Shown piece by piece: positions 17,047-26,467 of a stretch of 58,751 nt of DNA. The position numbers and the translations under genes were made by a program. The first letter of the stretch is position 1. Every line of letters starts with the position of its first letter. The stretch covers positions 1-58,751 of the forward strand of contig DZAY01000016.1 in assembly GCA_022729735.1 (NCBI GenBank), given 5' to 3'. The notes beneath the pieces were generated by a model, which saw only the letters and a list, made by a program, of their open reading frames with translations, was not told the origin of the DNA and ran no database searches. The DNA comes from Helicobacter cetorum. Lineage in GTDB: Bacteria; Campylobacterota; Campylobacteria; Campylobacterales; DZAY01.

Positions 17047-17210
17047 TATATCTCCAACATTAATTTAGTTGTTGATTATACATCGAAATCTTTTAAAAAA
17101 GGCTTTTTAAGGCATCTATTTATCTTGTAGTTATGCTTTTCATAAGTAAATATTTGTTAATATGTTGTAGATATTCTCAACTTGAAAAAAATAAAAATGG
17201 GAGGTTTTTA

Positions 17211-18398
17211 GTGAGGTATTTACTCATCTTTATGATATTTTTTTTACATCTGTATGCAGATGAAGTTCAAGATTTAACTTGGGATGCTGGTGAAACATTT
17301 ACAACCTTTTTGGAAAAAAATGAGTTACCGCTAAAACTATACTATGATTTAGATAAAGAGGCTCAAGAATCTTTATCAGAAATAAAAGCTGGTGCGCAAT
17401 ACTACATTATGAAAGATGATAATGCCACTTTTAGACAAGCTTTAATTCCAATTAGTGATGAGATGCAAGTTCATATATCTAAAGATAATGATAATTTTAA
17501 TATAGATATTGTGCCAATTGCCTACATTACAAAACACTCTAAGATTGCAATTCCTGTAAATAACTCACCACATTATGATATATCAAAAGCCACTGGAAAT
17601 GGACTTTTAGCAAATGAGTTTGTTGCAAGTTTTAAAAATAGTATCGATTTTAGAAGAGATTTGAAGAAAAACGATAAAATCGCAATTATTTATACTGAAA
17701 AAATAAGATTAGGCAAAAGCTTTTCAACCCCAAAAATAGAAGCTTCAATGATTACAGCAAATAGAGTTGAACATTATGCTTTTTTACATTCTGATGGAAG
17801 ATATTACAATCAATTCGGTATTGCTTTAATTGGATTTGAACTTCAAACTCCAATTTTAAATGCAAGAATTAGCTCTCCATTTTCTCATAACAGATGGCAT
17901 CCTGTATTAAAAAAATATAGACCTCATTATGGAGTTGATTATGCAGCACCAACTGGCACTGCTGTAAAATCGGCACAAGGTGGTAAAGTTACTTATGCTG
18001 GTTGGAAAAATGGTTACGGTAAAGTTATTGAAGTAGAACATGATTTTAACTATAAAACTTTATATGCACATTTAAGTAGATTTGCAAATATTAAACGAGG
18101 TGGATTTGTAAAAGCTAATCAAGTGATAGGATATGTTGGAACAACAGGAGTTAGCACAGGACCTCATTTGCATTTTGGTGTTTATAAAAATGAAAAAGCT
18201 GTCGATCCACTTGTATCTATAAAAGTTGCAAGTAAAGAGTTAATTGGTAAAGATAAAGAAAAGTTTATGGCTTCTGCAAATAGTTATAAAAATAGTATCA
18301 AAGATATTTTAGCTTCTGCAAGTGAAAACAAAGAAAAAGCTAAAACAAACGATAAAATCGTTATGTTAAAAAGTAGTATAACTGTAATTCATGATTAA
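17211..18398 (+). CDS. csd3: M23 metallopeptidase, Csd3/HdpA-type cell-shape endopeptidase
   Basis: This is a periplasmic peptidoglycan hydrolase of the LytM/M23 family. The GTG at 17211 is chosen: a GGGAGG ribosome-binding site lies seven bases upstream and the resulting N-terminus (RYLLIFMIFFLHLYA) is a clean signal peptide. Longer readings from 17133 add an unlikely leader. The N-terminal half resembles the inhibitory domains of Helicobacter Csd3. The catalytic domain has HYGVDYAAPTGT (His and Asp zinc ligands), TLYAHLSR and TGPHLHFGVY (HxH). The length of 395 residues is close to Csd3 (about 400). In Helicobacter this enzyme trims peptides and sets helical shape. It overlaps mgtE by eight bases. 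Confidence 0.87.
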   Translation: MRYLLIFMIFFLHLYADEVQDLTWDAGETFTTFLEKNELPLKLYYDLDKEAQESLSEIKAGAQYYIMKDDNATFRQALIPISDEMQVHISKDNDNFNIDIVPIAYITKHSKIAIPVNNSPHYDISKATGNGLLANEFVASFKNSIDFRRDLKKNDKIAIIYTEKIRLGKSFSTPKIEASMITANRVEHYAFLHSDGRYYNQFGIALIGFELQTPILNARISSPFSHNRWHPVLKKYRPHYGVDYAAPTGTAVKSAQGGKVTYAGWKNGYGKVIEVEHDFNYKTLYAHLSRFANIKRGGFVKANQVIGYVGTTGVSTGPHLHFGVYKNEKAVDPLVSIKVASKELIGKDKEKFMASANSYKNSIKDILASASENKEKAKTNDKIVMLKSSITVIHD

Positions 18399-19734
18399 AA
18401 TTAAGGGCATTCCACTTGATTTGAATAAAATCAAGGATTTGCATCCTATTGAAATCGCAAAGATTTTAAAAAAAGCTCGTAAAAATAGTAAAGAGGATTT
18501 TTTACAAATTCTCAACTCTCTCTGCGAAGATACTCTCGGTCTTGTTATATTAGAACTTCCTGAAAACTTAAAACATGAAATATTTGAAGAGTTCTCTTCT
18601 TTAAAATTAAAAGAAGCTATTGTTGAGTTAGAAACCGATGATGCAAAAGATTTATTAAGTGAAATAGAAGAGTTTAATGAAGAAAAAGCTGAAGAAATAT
18701 TTGAAAAGCTTGATAAATTTGAGCAAGAAAGCATATCAATTTTAAGCAGATATGAAGATAATCAAGCTGGTGCATTTATGCAAAAAGAGCTGTTTGATGT
18801 AAATATAAATGAAAAATTAGAAGATGCTATTACAAGATTAAAAGAGTTAAAAAAGAGTGGAGAGTTAGAAAATATCCATCAAGCATTTGTAGTTAATGAG
18901 TTTCAAAAATTAATAGGCTCAATACCGTTAGAAGATTTGATAATTCATGATTTTAATGTAACTTTTAGAGAAGTTTTATATTCAATAGAAAAAGATGTAG
19001 AGCAAATAGAAGTTAGAGATAGTGATGATATAAAAGATGTTGTAAAAATTTTTGAAAATTATGATTTAACAGTTATTCCAGTAGTTGATAATGAAGGCAA
19101 ACTAATTGGTAGGATTACTTCTGATGATATATATGATATTATTGAAGAGAGTAAAACAGAAGAGATTTATAAATTAGCTGGAGTAAAAGAAGCTGATGAT
19201 TATGAAGGTGGAATATTTGCAATAAGCAAAAGAAGAGGTTATTGGCTATTTTTAAATCTTTTCACGGCAATTTTAGGAAGTGTTGTAATTGGAATTTTTG
19301 AAGATACTATTCAAACATTTGTTGCATTGGCTATTTTGATGCCAATAGTTGCTTCACTTGGTGGAAATGCTGGAATTCAATCTCTAACTGTCGTTATTAG
19401 AAAGTTAGCACTTGAAGAGATAGAGTATGAAAATGGTATGGAAGTTGTCAAAAAAGAGGTTTTAATTACTCTATTAAATGGGCTATTTTTTGGAACAATT
19501 TTAGGAATTATTGCTTGGCTTTGGTTTGATAAAGCTATTCTTGGGTTAATACTTATGTTAGCAATAGCTATTAATTTAATTAATGCTGGACTATTTGGAG
19601 CTTTTGTTCCATTGATGTTAAAAAGATTTAATATTGACCCTGCTGTTGCAAGTGGAATATTAGTAACAACTGCCACAGATATTGTAGGATTTTTCTGTTT
19701 TTTAGGATTAGCAAAATTAATATTAGTAGGATAA
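18391..19734 (+). CDS. mgtE: Magnesium transporter MgtE
   Basis: MgtE is a homodimeric Mg2+ channel of the inner membrane, gated by cytosolic Mg2+. The order is standard: an MgtE_N superhelical domain (about 20-130), two CBS domains (about 135-255, MQKELFDVN and VVDNEGKLIGRITSDDI), a connecting plug helix, and five membrane helices (285-447) with the conserved ALAILMPIVASLGGNAGIQ and TTATDIVGFF pore motifs. The length of 447 residues is normal. It overlaps the peptidase gene upstream and precedes the NUDIX gene by three bases. Confidence 0.95.
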   Translation: MIKIKGIPLDLNKIKDLHPIEIAKILKKARKNSKEDFLQILNSLCEDTLGLVILELPENLKHEIFEEFSSLKLKEAIVELETDDAKDLLSEIEEFNEEKAEEIFEKLDKFEQESISILSRYEDNQAGAFMQKELFDVNINEKLEDAITRLKELKKSGELENIHQAFVVNEFQKLIGSIPLEDLIIHDFNVTFREVLYSIEKDVEQIEVRDSDDIKDVVKIFENYDLTVIPVVDNEGKLIGRITSDDIYDIIEESKTEEIYKLAGVKEADDYEGGIFAISKRRGYWLFLNLFTAILGSVVIGIFEDTIQTFVALAILMPIVASLGGNAGIQSLTVVIRKLALEEIEYENGMEVVKKEVLITLLNGLFFGTILGIIAWLWFDKAILGLILMLAIAINLINAGLFGAFVPLMLKRFNIDPAVASGILVTTATDIVGFFCFLGLAKLILVG

Positions 19735-19737
19735 CTT

Positions 19738-20303
19738 ATGATTACAGATTTCAAACTTATAGATTGTAATAGCTCAAACTATATAACATTAAAAAGAGCT
19801 ACATATAATCAAAATGGAAAAGCTAAAATTTGGGATTTAACAATCGTTCATGATAGTGTGGCAATACTAATTTTTGATAAAAGCACTTCTGAAGTTGTTT
19901 TAGTTAAACAGTTTAGACCCCCTGTTTATCTTAGAAATAGTGATGGCTTTACTTATGAGCTTTGTGCTGGAATACTTGATAAAGACAAAAGTGAAGAGCA
20001 GAGTGCAATAGAAGAGATTGAAGAAGAGTGTGGATATAGAGTTAGCTTAAAAATTCTTTGCAAAAAATTACCTCTTTTTATACATCAGTTGGATTTGCTG
20101 GAAGTAAGCAGACACTATTTTTTGTCGAAGTTGATAACTCTATGAAAATTTCAAATGGTGGAGGAGTTGATGATGAGTGTATTGAAATTATTAGAGTAAA
20201 TATAGAAGATTTAAAAACTCTTATATTTGATGAAACAAAAGCAAAAACTCCTGGGCTTATGTTTGCACTTAGCTATTTTTTAGAAAAAAATAAGAGAGAT
20301 TAG
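19738..20303 (+). pseudogene. NUDIX hydrolase (UDP-sugar/ADP-ribose pyrophosphatase type), frameshifted
   Basis: Two overlapping frames together give one NUDIX enzyme of about 188 residues. The first frame (19738-20145) supplies the N-terminal strands and a NUDIX box of the NUDT14/UGPPase kind (AGILDKDKSEEQSAIEEIEEECGY in outline, with the required Glu cluster). The second frame (about 20058-20303) supplies the C-terminal part (KITSFYTSVGFAG, FFVEVDNS, TPGLMFALSYFLEK). The join falls in a run of five A at 20049-20053; six A would restore one frame. A single-base deletion, real or a sequencing error, is the simplest explanation. If real, the protein is truncated after the NUDIX box. It ends four bases into the convergent dihydroorotase-like gene. 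Confidence 0.75.
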
Positions 20304-21496
20304 AGAGAGTTTATTAAAATCTCTCCATTTATAAAATGGGCTTTTATTTCTCCAAAAAGCTCTTTTCCAAAATATGGTGAGTTTGAAAATTCTACTTTAA
20401 AAGAATTATTTAAATCTACTAAAATTAAGTTTGCATTTAGTCCAATATCAATATATCCACTTTGCTCTTTTAAAATCATAGCTTGATTAAATGATGTAAT
20501 TTCCAAAAGTTTATTAAGAGAAATAAGCCCACTTTTTACTAAATATGTATAACAAAGTGAGAAATAGTAATCAAGACAATCTATTCCAAAACTTGCTTCT
20601 TCATATGCTAAATCTTTTTTTGCACTCGATTTTTGAGATTGAAGAGATGTAATAGTATCAATTTTATTATCTGCTAAAAGCTCTAACATTCTATTTTTTG
20701 ACTCTGTATCTCTTAATGGTGGATTAATTTTAGCTAATGTATTAAAATTATCATTAGAATTTTCATCTAAAATTAGGTGATGAATAGATACTTCAGATTT
20801 TATTAATGCAGAATCGATTAATTCTATACTTCGTGGAGTAGATAATGATTTTAATAAAAGTTTTGAGTTAAAATATTTGGCAAATTCAACAACTTTTGCA
20901 ACCTCACTACTTTCTGCAACCATTGCAACTGCTGGAAGTCCTAAATATGATGATAAAAATCCTTCATTCATAACACCATCTGATAAAGTTTCACTATATG
21001 GTTCACAAAATAGATATATATCTTTTGCCTTTGCATATTCAAATAGTCGTCTAAGATTATTTCCACTTATATCTGATTTTGATACAATCCCTTTTGCACC
21101 TCTTTTTAGTAAAGTGGCTACATCACTTAATTTGCCATCACTTTTAACTCCTAAACACAGAGGTTTGATATCTATTTTGCTATCTTTTAATTTTATAAAT
21201 TCTAATACAGACTCATTATCTATTGCTGGTTTTGAATCTGGCATAAGTGATATAGTGCCAACTCCTCCTCTTAAAGCTCTACTTGTAAGCTCTTTGAGTG
21301 AGTTATGATTTAAATTATCATCTTTTACTCTCACATTTAAATCTATTAATGATGGAAAAAGATGAAGTCCATCTGCTTCTATAATGGTGTCATCATATAA
21401 ATTTTCACCAATTTCACTAATTTTATCATTTACAATTTTTACATCTTTTTTTTCACTTTTAAATTTATCTGTTATAATACAACCCTTAATAACCAC
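20300..21496 (-). CDS. Dihydroorotase-like protein lacking metal ligands (pseudo-DHOase)
   Basis: This 398-residue protein has the amidohydrolase fold of class I dihydroorotase: an N-terminal strand domain, FPSLIDLNVRVKDD, ALRGGVGTISLMPDSKPA, INPPLRDTESKNRML, and a C-terminal beta part (ANLILVDLNNSFKVE). However, the zinc-binding H-x-H after the LID strand is N-V-R, the late Asp region (normally a D-H-A-P-H-type motif) reads DTITSLQSQKSS, and the carbamyl-lysine segment is changed. It is therefore probably not a catalyst. Known non-catalytic homologues (PyrC'/PyrX) brace aspartate transcarbamoylase, a likely role here, but pyrB is not in the window. It is transcribed away from the cytochrome c gene. 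Confidence 0.82.
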   Translation of the reverse strand: MVIKGCIITDKFKSEKKDVKIVNDKISEIGENLYDDTIIEADGLHLFPSLIDLNVRVKDDNLNHNSLKELTSRALRGGVGTISLMPDSKPAIDNESVLEFIKLKDSKIDIKPLCLGVKSDGKLSDVATLLKRGAKGIVSKSDISGNNLRRLFEYAKAKDIYLFCEPYSETLSDGVMNEGFLSSYLGLPAVAMVAESSEVAKVVEFAKYFNSKLLLKSLSTPRSIELIDSALIKSEVSIHHLILDENSNDNFNTLAKINPPLRDTESKNRMLELLADNKIDTITSLQSQKSSAKKDLAYEEASFGIDCLDYYFSLCYTYLVKSGLISLNKLLEITSFNQAMILKEQSGYIDIGLNANLILVDLNNSFKVEFSNSPYFGKELFGEIKAHFINGEILINSL

Positions 21497-21546
21497 TAAA
21501 AACTCCTTATAAAAATTGGAGAATTTTATAATAAAAAGGATTAAAT

Positions 21547-21894
21547 ATGAGAAAAATTGCCATTATTTCAATACCAATTTTGCTATTTTGCACAGATGCC
21601 AAAGAGCTTTATACAAAACATGGCTGTTATGGTTGTCATGGAGTTAATGGTGGAGGAGTTGCAAAATATCCAAAATTGATAAATTTAGAAAAGAGTTATA
21701 TTATAAATAGATTAAATTTATATAAAAATGATAAAATTCAAACAGATACATCATCTATTATGAGTCCATTTGCAAAGGCTTTAAATGAAAAAGAGATAGA
21801 AGCATTAGCAAGTTATTTAAGTAAATTAAAAGATGATAAAAATAGAGAAAAATTTAGATTAGAGTTTGAAACTTGGGATGGTGGTGGCTCTTAA
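21547..21894 (+). CDS. Small periplasmic c-type cytochrome
   Basis: This is a class I monohaem cytochrome c of 115 residues. It has a short signal peptide (RKIAIISIPILLFCTDA), a haem-binding CYGCH at about residues 27-31, and a probable axial Met in SSIMSPFAKAL. The helix ALASYLSKLK closes the fold. An acidic, Gly-rich tail (ETWDGGGS) follows. It probably shuttles electrons in the periplasm. It is divergent from the pseudo-dihydroorotase and 58 bases upstream of the secretion cluster. Confidence 0.9.
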   Translation: MRKIAIISIPILLFCTDAKELYTKHGCYGCHGVNGGGVAKYPKLINLEKSYIINRLNLYKNDKIQTDTSSIMSPFAKALNEKEIEALASYLSKLKDDKNREKFRLEFETWDGGGS

Positions 21895-21952
21895 ATAATA
21901 TCTTAATCTATATAGTGTTAGAATTCACAAAAATTTTTAAATAGAGGGTTTA

Positions 21953-22936
21953 TTGAAATTAGAACAGTTAAAATTAGATAGATTTTTAAAAAGAGATGTG
22001 GATTTAAAAATTTTAGAAAAAAGTGTAAAACTAAGAGTAGATAAAAAAAGTGATTTAATTTTATCGCCTTCATTTTACTGGTTTAAAAGAGCAAATCTAC
22101 CACTCAAATATCTTTTTCAAGCAAAAAAATATGTAGATAGTGTATTTGATAACACTTTGCCAAATGGAGAGTTTGAATATTTTGTATATAAAAAAGATGA
22201 TGGAGAGTTTTGGTTTTTTGCTTATGAACCATCTAAAATAGTAGAACATATAATAGATTCTGGTGTTGATATAAATTTAATTGAAAATTTCCATTTTGCT
22301 CAAATAGAGTTTGATGGAATTAGTGAAGCTGTGAGTGTTAGTGAAGAGTTAGCACTAATAAATTTAGATGGAGTAATATCCCTCATTCCATCACAATTTG
22401 CAGATGATATAGTATCTTTTAGAAATTTACTAAAACATAGAAAAATTACAAATGCAACTGTAAAAATTTCGGTTGATACAAAATTTAATACTAAAATCAT
22501 AGAAATAGTATCTATCTTTTTAATTCTTTTTATAGTTACACTATTTGCAGATATAATATTCCTCAAATCAAGTGTTAGAGAATTAAATATTAGAGAGCAG
22601 ATGATTTATAATAGCTTTAATCTTCCAAAAACTGCACTTGAAAGAGATGCAATTAGAAATAAACTAAAAAAAATCGAACAAGAACAGCTAAAAATTAGAG
22701 AGTTTTTTGTTAAATTAAGTGAGCTAAAACTGCCACAAAATAGTTTCTTAGAAAGAGTAAAATTGGAAAAAAGAGGAGTGTATCTAATAATAAATATGGA
22801 AAGCTCTGAAGGAAATTCACAGAATTCTTCAGTAAATATAGTTGCAGAAACTATCAAAAAAGAGATGGAAAAGTTTTTAAAACTCAAAAATGCAAAAGTT
22901 GAAAATAAAAAATTTACAATAGAAGCTGAAATATGA
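21953..22936 (+). CDS. GspL-like inner-membrane component of type II secretion
   Basis: This first gene of the secretion cluster encodes 327 residues and starts at TTG 21953 with an AGAGGG ribosome-binding site. Residues 1-180 look like a degenerate cytoplasmic actin-like domain. A single membrane helix spans about 183-205 (IVSIFLILFIVTLFADIIF), followed by a coiled coil and a small ferredoxin-like periplasmic domain. That plan is that of GspL/PilM-PilN proteins, which link the assembly ATPase to the periplasmic complex. Similarity at motif level is weak, so the name rests on topology and position before M-, N-, C- and D-like genes. Confidence 0.65.
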   Translation: MKLEQLKLDRFLKRDVDLKILEKSVKLRVDKKSDLILSPSFYWFKRANLPLKYLFQAKKYVDSVFDNTLPNGEFEYFVYKKDDGEFWFFAYEPSKIVEHIIDSGVDINLIENFHFAQIEFDGISEAVSVSEELALINLDGVISLIPSQFADDIVSFRNLLKHRKITNATVKISVDTKFNTKIIEIVSIFLILFIVTLFADIIFLKSSVRELNIREQMIYNSFNLPKTALERDAIRNKLKKIEQEQLKIREFFVKLSELKLPQNSFLERVKLEKRGVYLIINMESSEGNSQNSSVNIVAETIKKEMEKFLKLKNAKVENKKFTIEAEI

Positions 22937-23316
22937 AAAAAGATTATATATTAATAGTATTTGTAGTTTTAATACTTTCTCTTTTTGTTACTATTTACAA
23001 AAATAGTGATTTGGAAAAAAAGCGAGAACAGCTATCATCAGATATAATTGCATTAGAAAGTGGTGCAAAAGAGATAGAGAGATTAAATAGTTGGAGTAAA
23101 AGTAGCAGTAGTGAAGTTGAACGGAAACTATCTTCATTTATAGAAAAGAGTGATAATAGAGACAAAAATAGAGTAATAGAAACAAAAGAGTTAAAAGAGC
23201 GAGATTTTAATAGTTTTATACAAAATCTATTAAGTAGTAGTGTTGAGATAGTTTCAATTGATACTATGAGAGTAAATGAGAACAGTATAAAAGCCACAAT
23301 AGAGATAAAAAAATGA
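22933..23316 (+). CDS. GspM-like type II secretion protein
   Basis: A 127-residue protein with one N-terminal membrane helix (YILIVFVVLILSLFVTIY), a coiled coil (KKREQLSSDIIALESG) and a short alpha/beta periplasmic end (FNSFIQNLLSSSVEIVSID). This is the GspM plan: a partner of GspL at the inner-membrane platform. It overlaps the gspL-like gene by four bases and the next gene by four, so the three are co-translated. The assignment is mostly from position and topology. Confidence 0.6.
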   Translation: MKKDYILIVFVVLILSLFVTIYKNSDLEKKREQLSSDIIALESGAKEIERLNSWSKSSSSEVERKLSSFIEKSDNRDKNRVIETKELKERDFNSFIQNLLSSSVEIVSIDTMRVNENSIKATIEIKK

Positions 23317-23822
23317 AAATAGTTAGAAATATATTAATTTTTATAGTTCTATTTTTGGGAGGATTAATTATATTTTCGCCAAAAGTTGAACTGTATTATC
23401 TTTTAGAAAACTTTTTAAATCAAAATGGAGTTGTAATATCTCAAGAGAGATTAAAAGATAAGGGTTATAGTTTTGAAAGTAAAAACGGGGTAATTAGTTA
23501 TAAAAATATTGATAGTTTAACATTTGACAAAATAGAGATATTGCCTTTTATTATGTTTAATCAAGCAAAAATAACAGGACTTACTACGAGTAGTGATTTA
23601 AAAAAGATATTTGACAAAACTTTGGATATAAAAGTTGTATATTCTATTTTTGACCCTCTAAATATTAGACTTAGCTCTGATAGTGAAATCGTAGCTGATG
23701 GAGTTTTTAATATTTTAAGTAGAGAGTTTATATTAGAAATTGAGTCAGAAATTCCTCCTATGTTAAAACAAAATTTTACTAAAAATGAAAAAGGTAAATA
23801 TGAGTTCAAAACAAAATTATAA
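23313..23822 (+). CDS. GspN-like type II secretion protein
   Basis: A 169-residue protein with one N-terminal membrane helix (ILIFIVLFLGGLIIFS) and a mostly beta periplasmic body with repeated hydrophobic strands (ITGLTTSSDLKK, IRLSSDSEIVADGVFN). It sits where gspN is found in Campylobacterota and Deltaproteobacteria clusters, between M and C. It is shorter than classical GspN (about 250). It overlaps the start of gspC. Confidence 0.5.
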   Translation: MKIVRNILIFIVLFLGGLIIFSPKVELYYLLENFLNQNGVVISQERLKDKGYSFESKNGVISYKNIDSLTFDKIEILPFIMFNQAKITGLTTSSDLKKIFDKTLDIKVVYSIFDPLNIRLSSDSEIVADGVFNILSREFILEIESEIPPMLKQNFTKNEKGKYEFKTKL

Positions 23823-24627
23823 TTTTTTAATTTTATCACTATCAGCTATTTTATTAGCAAAAGTAGCTTGGAGTGTTGCACTGTTTTTTCTTCCAAAAAA
23901 TGGAGTAGATATAGTTAAAGTTAATGATGTAACTCTATATGATTCATATAAATTTGGAAGTTTATTTAAAACAATAGATAAAAAAGATGAAAAAATAGAG
24001 CAAAAAGAGATAGTTACAGATAGTACAGTTGTAAATACTATTCCAGATTTTAAACTTCAAGCGCTATATATTGGTAAAGATGTGCAAATGATTGGTATAA
24101 AAGATGGAAATTTAGTTGAGTTTTTAAAAATTGGTGATAGCTATAAAGATTATATTTTAAAAGATATAAAAAGAAATGAGGCTCTATTTGATAAAAATGG
24201 GGCTAAATATCTTCTAAAATATGATGAGAATTCAACATCTCCTTACTCTATAATTGAAGGAAGTGCAAATAAATCTCAAACAAATCAAGTTGTCTTTACA
24301 AATGATGAAAAACTATATAATATTCCAAAAAATGAGTTACTTAAATATACAAAAAATTTTAGTAATATTTGGAAAGAGATTTCAATAAATGAGAAAAAAG
24401 TTAATGGTTTATTGGTTGGATTTGAAGTAAAATCTGTAAAAAAAGATTCTGTATTTGAGCAGATAGGTTTAAAATCTGGTGATTTAATAAAAAAAGTTAA
24501 TGATAAAGAGTTAAAAAGTGAAGCTGATGCTTTTTTCTTTTATAAAAATATCGAAAAGATGAAAGTATTGAAATTGACAGTTTTAAGAGATGGAAAAGAA
24601 AAGGAGATTGAATATGAGGTTTATTAA
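23800..24627 (+). CDS. gspC: Type II secretion protein GspC with PDZ domain
   Basis: GspC bridges the inner-membrane platform and the secretin. The ATG at 23800 is preferred; an in-frame ATG five codons earlier (23785) is also possible. The protein has an N-terminal membrane helix (FLILSLSAILLAKVAWSVALFFL), a linker, a homology region (FKLQALYIGKD, GDSYKDYILKDI) and a C-terminal PDZ domain at about 205-275 (GFEVKSVKKDSVFEQIGLKSGDLI). It overlaps gspN by 23 bases and gspD by 14. The homology region binds the N0 domain of the secretin in known systems. Confidence 0.85.
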   Translation: MSSKQNYNFLILSLSAILLAKVAWSVALFFLPKNGVDIVKVNDVTLYDSYKFGSLFKTIDKKDEKIEQKEIVTDSTVVNTIPDFKLQALYIGKDVQMIGIKDGNLVEFLKIGDSYKDYILKDIKRNEALFDKNGAKYLLKYDENSTSPYSIIEGSANKSQTNQVVFTNDEKLYNIPKNELLKYTKNFSNIWKEISINEKKVNGLLVGFEVKSVKKDSVFEQIGLKSGDLIKKVNDKELKSEADAFFFYKNIEKMKVLKLTVLRDGKEKEIEYEVY

Positions 24628-26467
24628 GTTTATTGGAGCATTACTACTTACAGCAAGTTTATATGCAAATGAGAAGATAGATATAAATTTTAAAGATTTA
24701 GAAGTTACAGATTTTATCACCATGGTTGGTAAAATTAATAATATTAACTTCTTGATGACTGAAAAAATTAGTGGTAAAGTTGATTTTGTTTCTGCAAAAC
24801 CGTTAGATAAAGATTCCCTTATGAAACTTTTAGTAAGTGTATTGGAAACAAAAGGTTTTACAATTACTCCAACAGATAGAGAAAACTATTTTCAAATTGT
24901 AAAATCTATGGAAGCTTCAAGAGAAAATTTACCTATAAATACAAATAAAGATTTACCATATATGGTAACTAAAATTATTCCTGTATATAGAGATAATGTA
25001 GATATTATATCTTCCAAAATCAGACATTTATTAAGCAAAGGTGCAAAACTACTTACATCTATTGAGACTAATACAATTATAATTACAGATTATCAAGAAA
25101 ATATTGATACGATTTCTATTATTATAAGAGAACTTGATAGAGATGATGAGATGAAAGTTGAATTTATGAGGGTTGTAAATAAAAAAGCTGCGACACTAGT
25201 TCCAGAAATTACAACAATAGCTACATCAATTTTTAATCCAAGAATTCAAAGTAATAAAATTTCAGTTCTTAAAAATGATAGCACAAACTCTGTAATTTTA
25301 GTTGGTAAAAGAAGTAATATTGATGCTTTAATGCCTTATATTAGAGAGCTTGACACTGGATATGATGAAGATACAATGATTACAGAAGTTGTAAAACTGA
25401 TGAATTCAGAAGCCAAAACTTTGCAAGTTGTATTAAAAACTTTACTTGATACCAAAAGTCAAAATGATTTAAAAAATACAACAGTTCAACCGACAAAATC
25501 GGCACTCGCTATTGATGAAGAGTTAAATGCTATTATTATTTCAGCTCCAAAAAATGATTTAGAATATTTAAAAGAGGCTATAAAACTACTTGATACAGAT
25601 AGACCTCAAGTTTATGTTAAATCAAGAATTATAGAAATAAGCGATACAAAAACTCAAAAACTTGGTTTGAAATATGGATTTGAAGGTGCAATGGCAAACT
25701 CTGGAGGTTTTTATAGCTTTGCAACAAATTTAACTGGTTCAGCTGTTACACTATCTCAAGAGCTTTTAAGCACAATCCAAATTGGGACATCAACACTTAC
25801 AGAAGGTATTGCTTTTGGTGCAACTATGGACTTTTTAGCAACTAATGGAGCAGCTAATTTTATTAGTGAGCCAAGTGTTTTGTGTATTAATAATAAAGAG
25901 TCATCAATTTATGTTGGAACAACAGAGTCGGTTCTATCAAGTAGCCAAACAGGCACAAGTTCAACAGATTTGACAAGAAATCAATATACAAGACAAGATA
26001 TAGGTTTAACTTTAAAAGTAAAACCTAGACTTACAAATTCAGACCAAGTAACACTTGATATAAGTGCTATTTTAGAAGATGTTATTCCAGAAGATGGTGT
26101 TGCAGGACTTCCAAAAACAACAAAAAGACAAGTTCAAACTTCAGCGATTGTTAGAAATGGTGAAACTGTAATTTTAGGTGGATTAACAAAAGCTAAAGAT
26201 TCTAAACAGATTAGTAAGATTCCAATCTTAGGAGATATTCCAATTTTAGGAAGAGTATTTAGAAATGAGAGTGATAGTTATGATGTGCAAAATATTGTAA
26301 TTGCCTTGACTCCATATATTGTTCATAAAAGTTTAGATTTAACAGAACTTAGACAAAAATTAAATAAACTAAATATATTAGAAAAACAGTATGCAAATGA
26401 GTTAGAAGATAGATTAGATGACCTTATAAAAGCAAGGTCAAACAAATCAGAAAGTAAGGCAGAATGA
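24614..26467 (+). CDS. gspD: Type II secretion secretin GspD
   Basis: GspD forms the outer-membrane channel. The ATG at 24614 is chosen because AAGGAG lies just upstream and the start yields a signal peptide (RFIKFIGALLLTASLYA). The protein is 618 residues. An N0 domain comes first (INFKDLEVTDFITMVGKI), then N1-N3 modules (about 90-350), then the secretin domain with QVYVKSRIIEI, DIGLTLKVKPRL, GETVILGGLTKAKDS and KIPILGDIPILGRVF. There is no long S-domain or lipobox. Its stop overlaps the next start by four bases. Confidence 0.95.
   Translation: MRFIKFIGALLLTASLYANEKIDINFKDLEVTDFITMVGKINNINFLMTEKISGKVDFVSAKPLDKDSLMKLLVSVLETKGFTITPTDRENYFQIVKSMEASRENLPINTNKDLPYMVTKIIPVYRDNVDIISSKIRHLLSKGAKLLTSIETNTIIITDYQENIDTISIIIRELDRDDEMKVEFMRVVNKKAATLVPEITTIATSIFNPRIQSNKISVLKNDSTNSVILVGKRSNIDALMPYIRELDTGYDEDTMITEVVKLMNSEAKTLQVVLKTLLDTKSQNDLKNTTVQPTKSALAIDEELNAIIISAPKNDLEYLKEAIKLLDTDRPQVYVKSRIIEISDTKTQKLGLKYGFEGAMANSGGFYSFATNLTGSAVTLSQELLSTIQIGTSTLTEGIAFGATMDFLATNGAANFISEPSVLCINNKESSIYVGTTESVLSSSQTGTSSTDLTRNQYTRQDIGLTLKVKPRLTNSDQVTLDISAILEDVIPEDGVAGLPKTTKRQVQTSAIVRNGETVILGGLTKAKDSKQISKIPILGDIPILGRVFRNESDSYDVQNIVIALTPYIVHKSLDLTELRQKLNKLNILEKQYANELEDRLDDLIKARSNKSESKAE

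Noticed and set aside
17090-17115. A/T hairpin TTAAAAA-AGGC-TTTTTAA upstream of the M23 gene
   Set aside because: It lies in a divergent promoter region, has only A-T pairs, and no transcript would need to end there.
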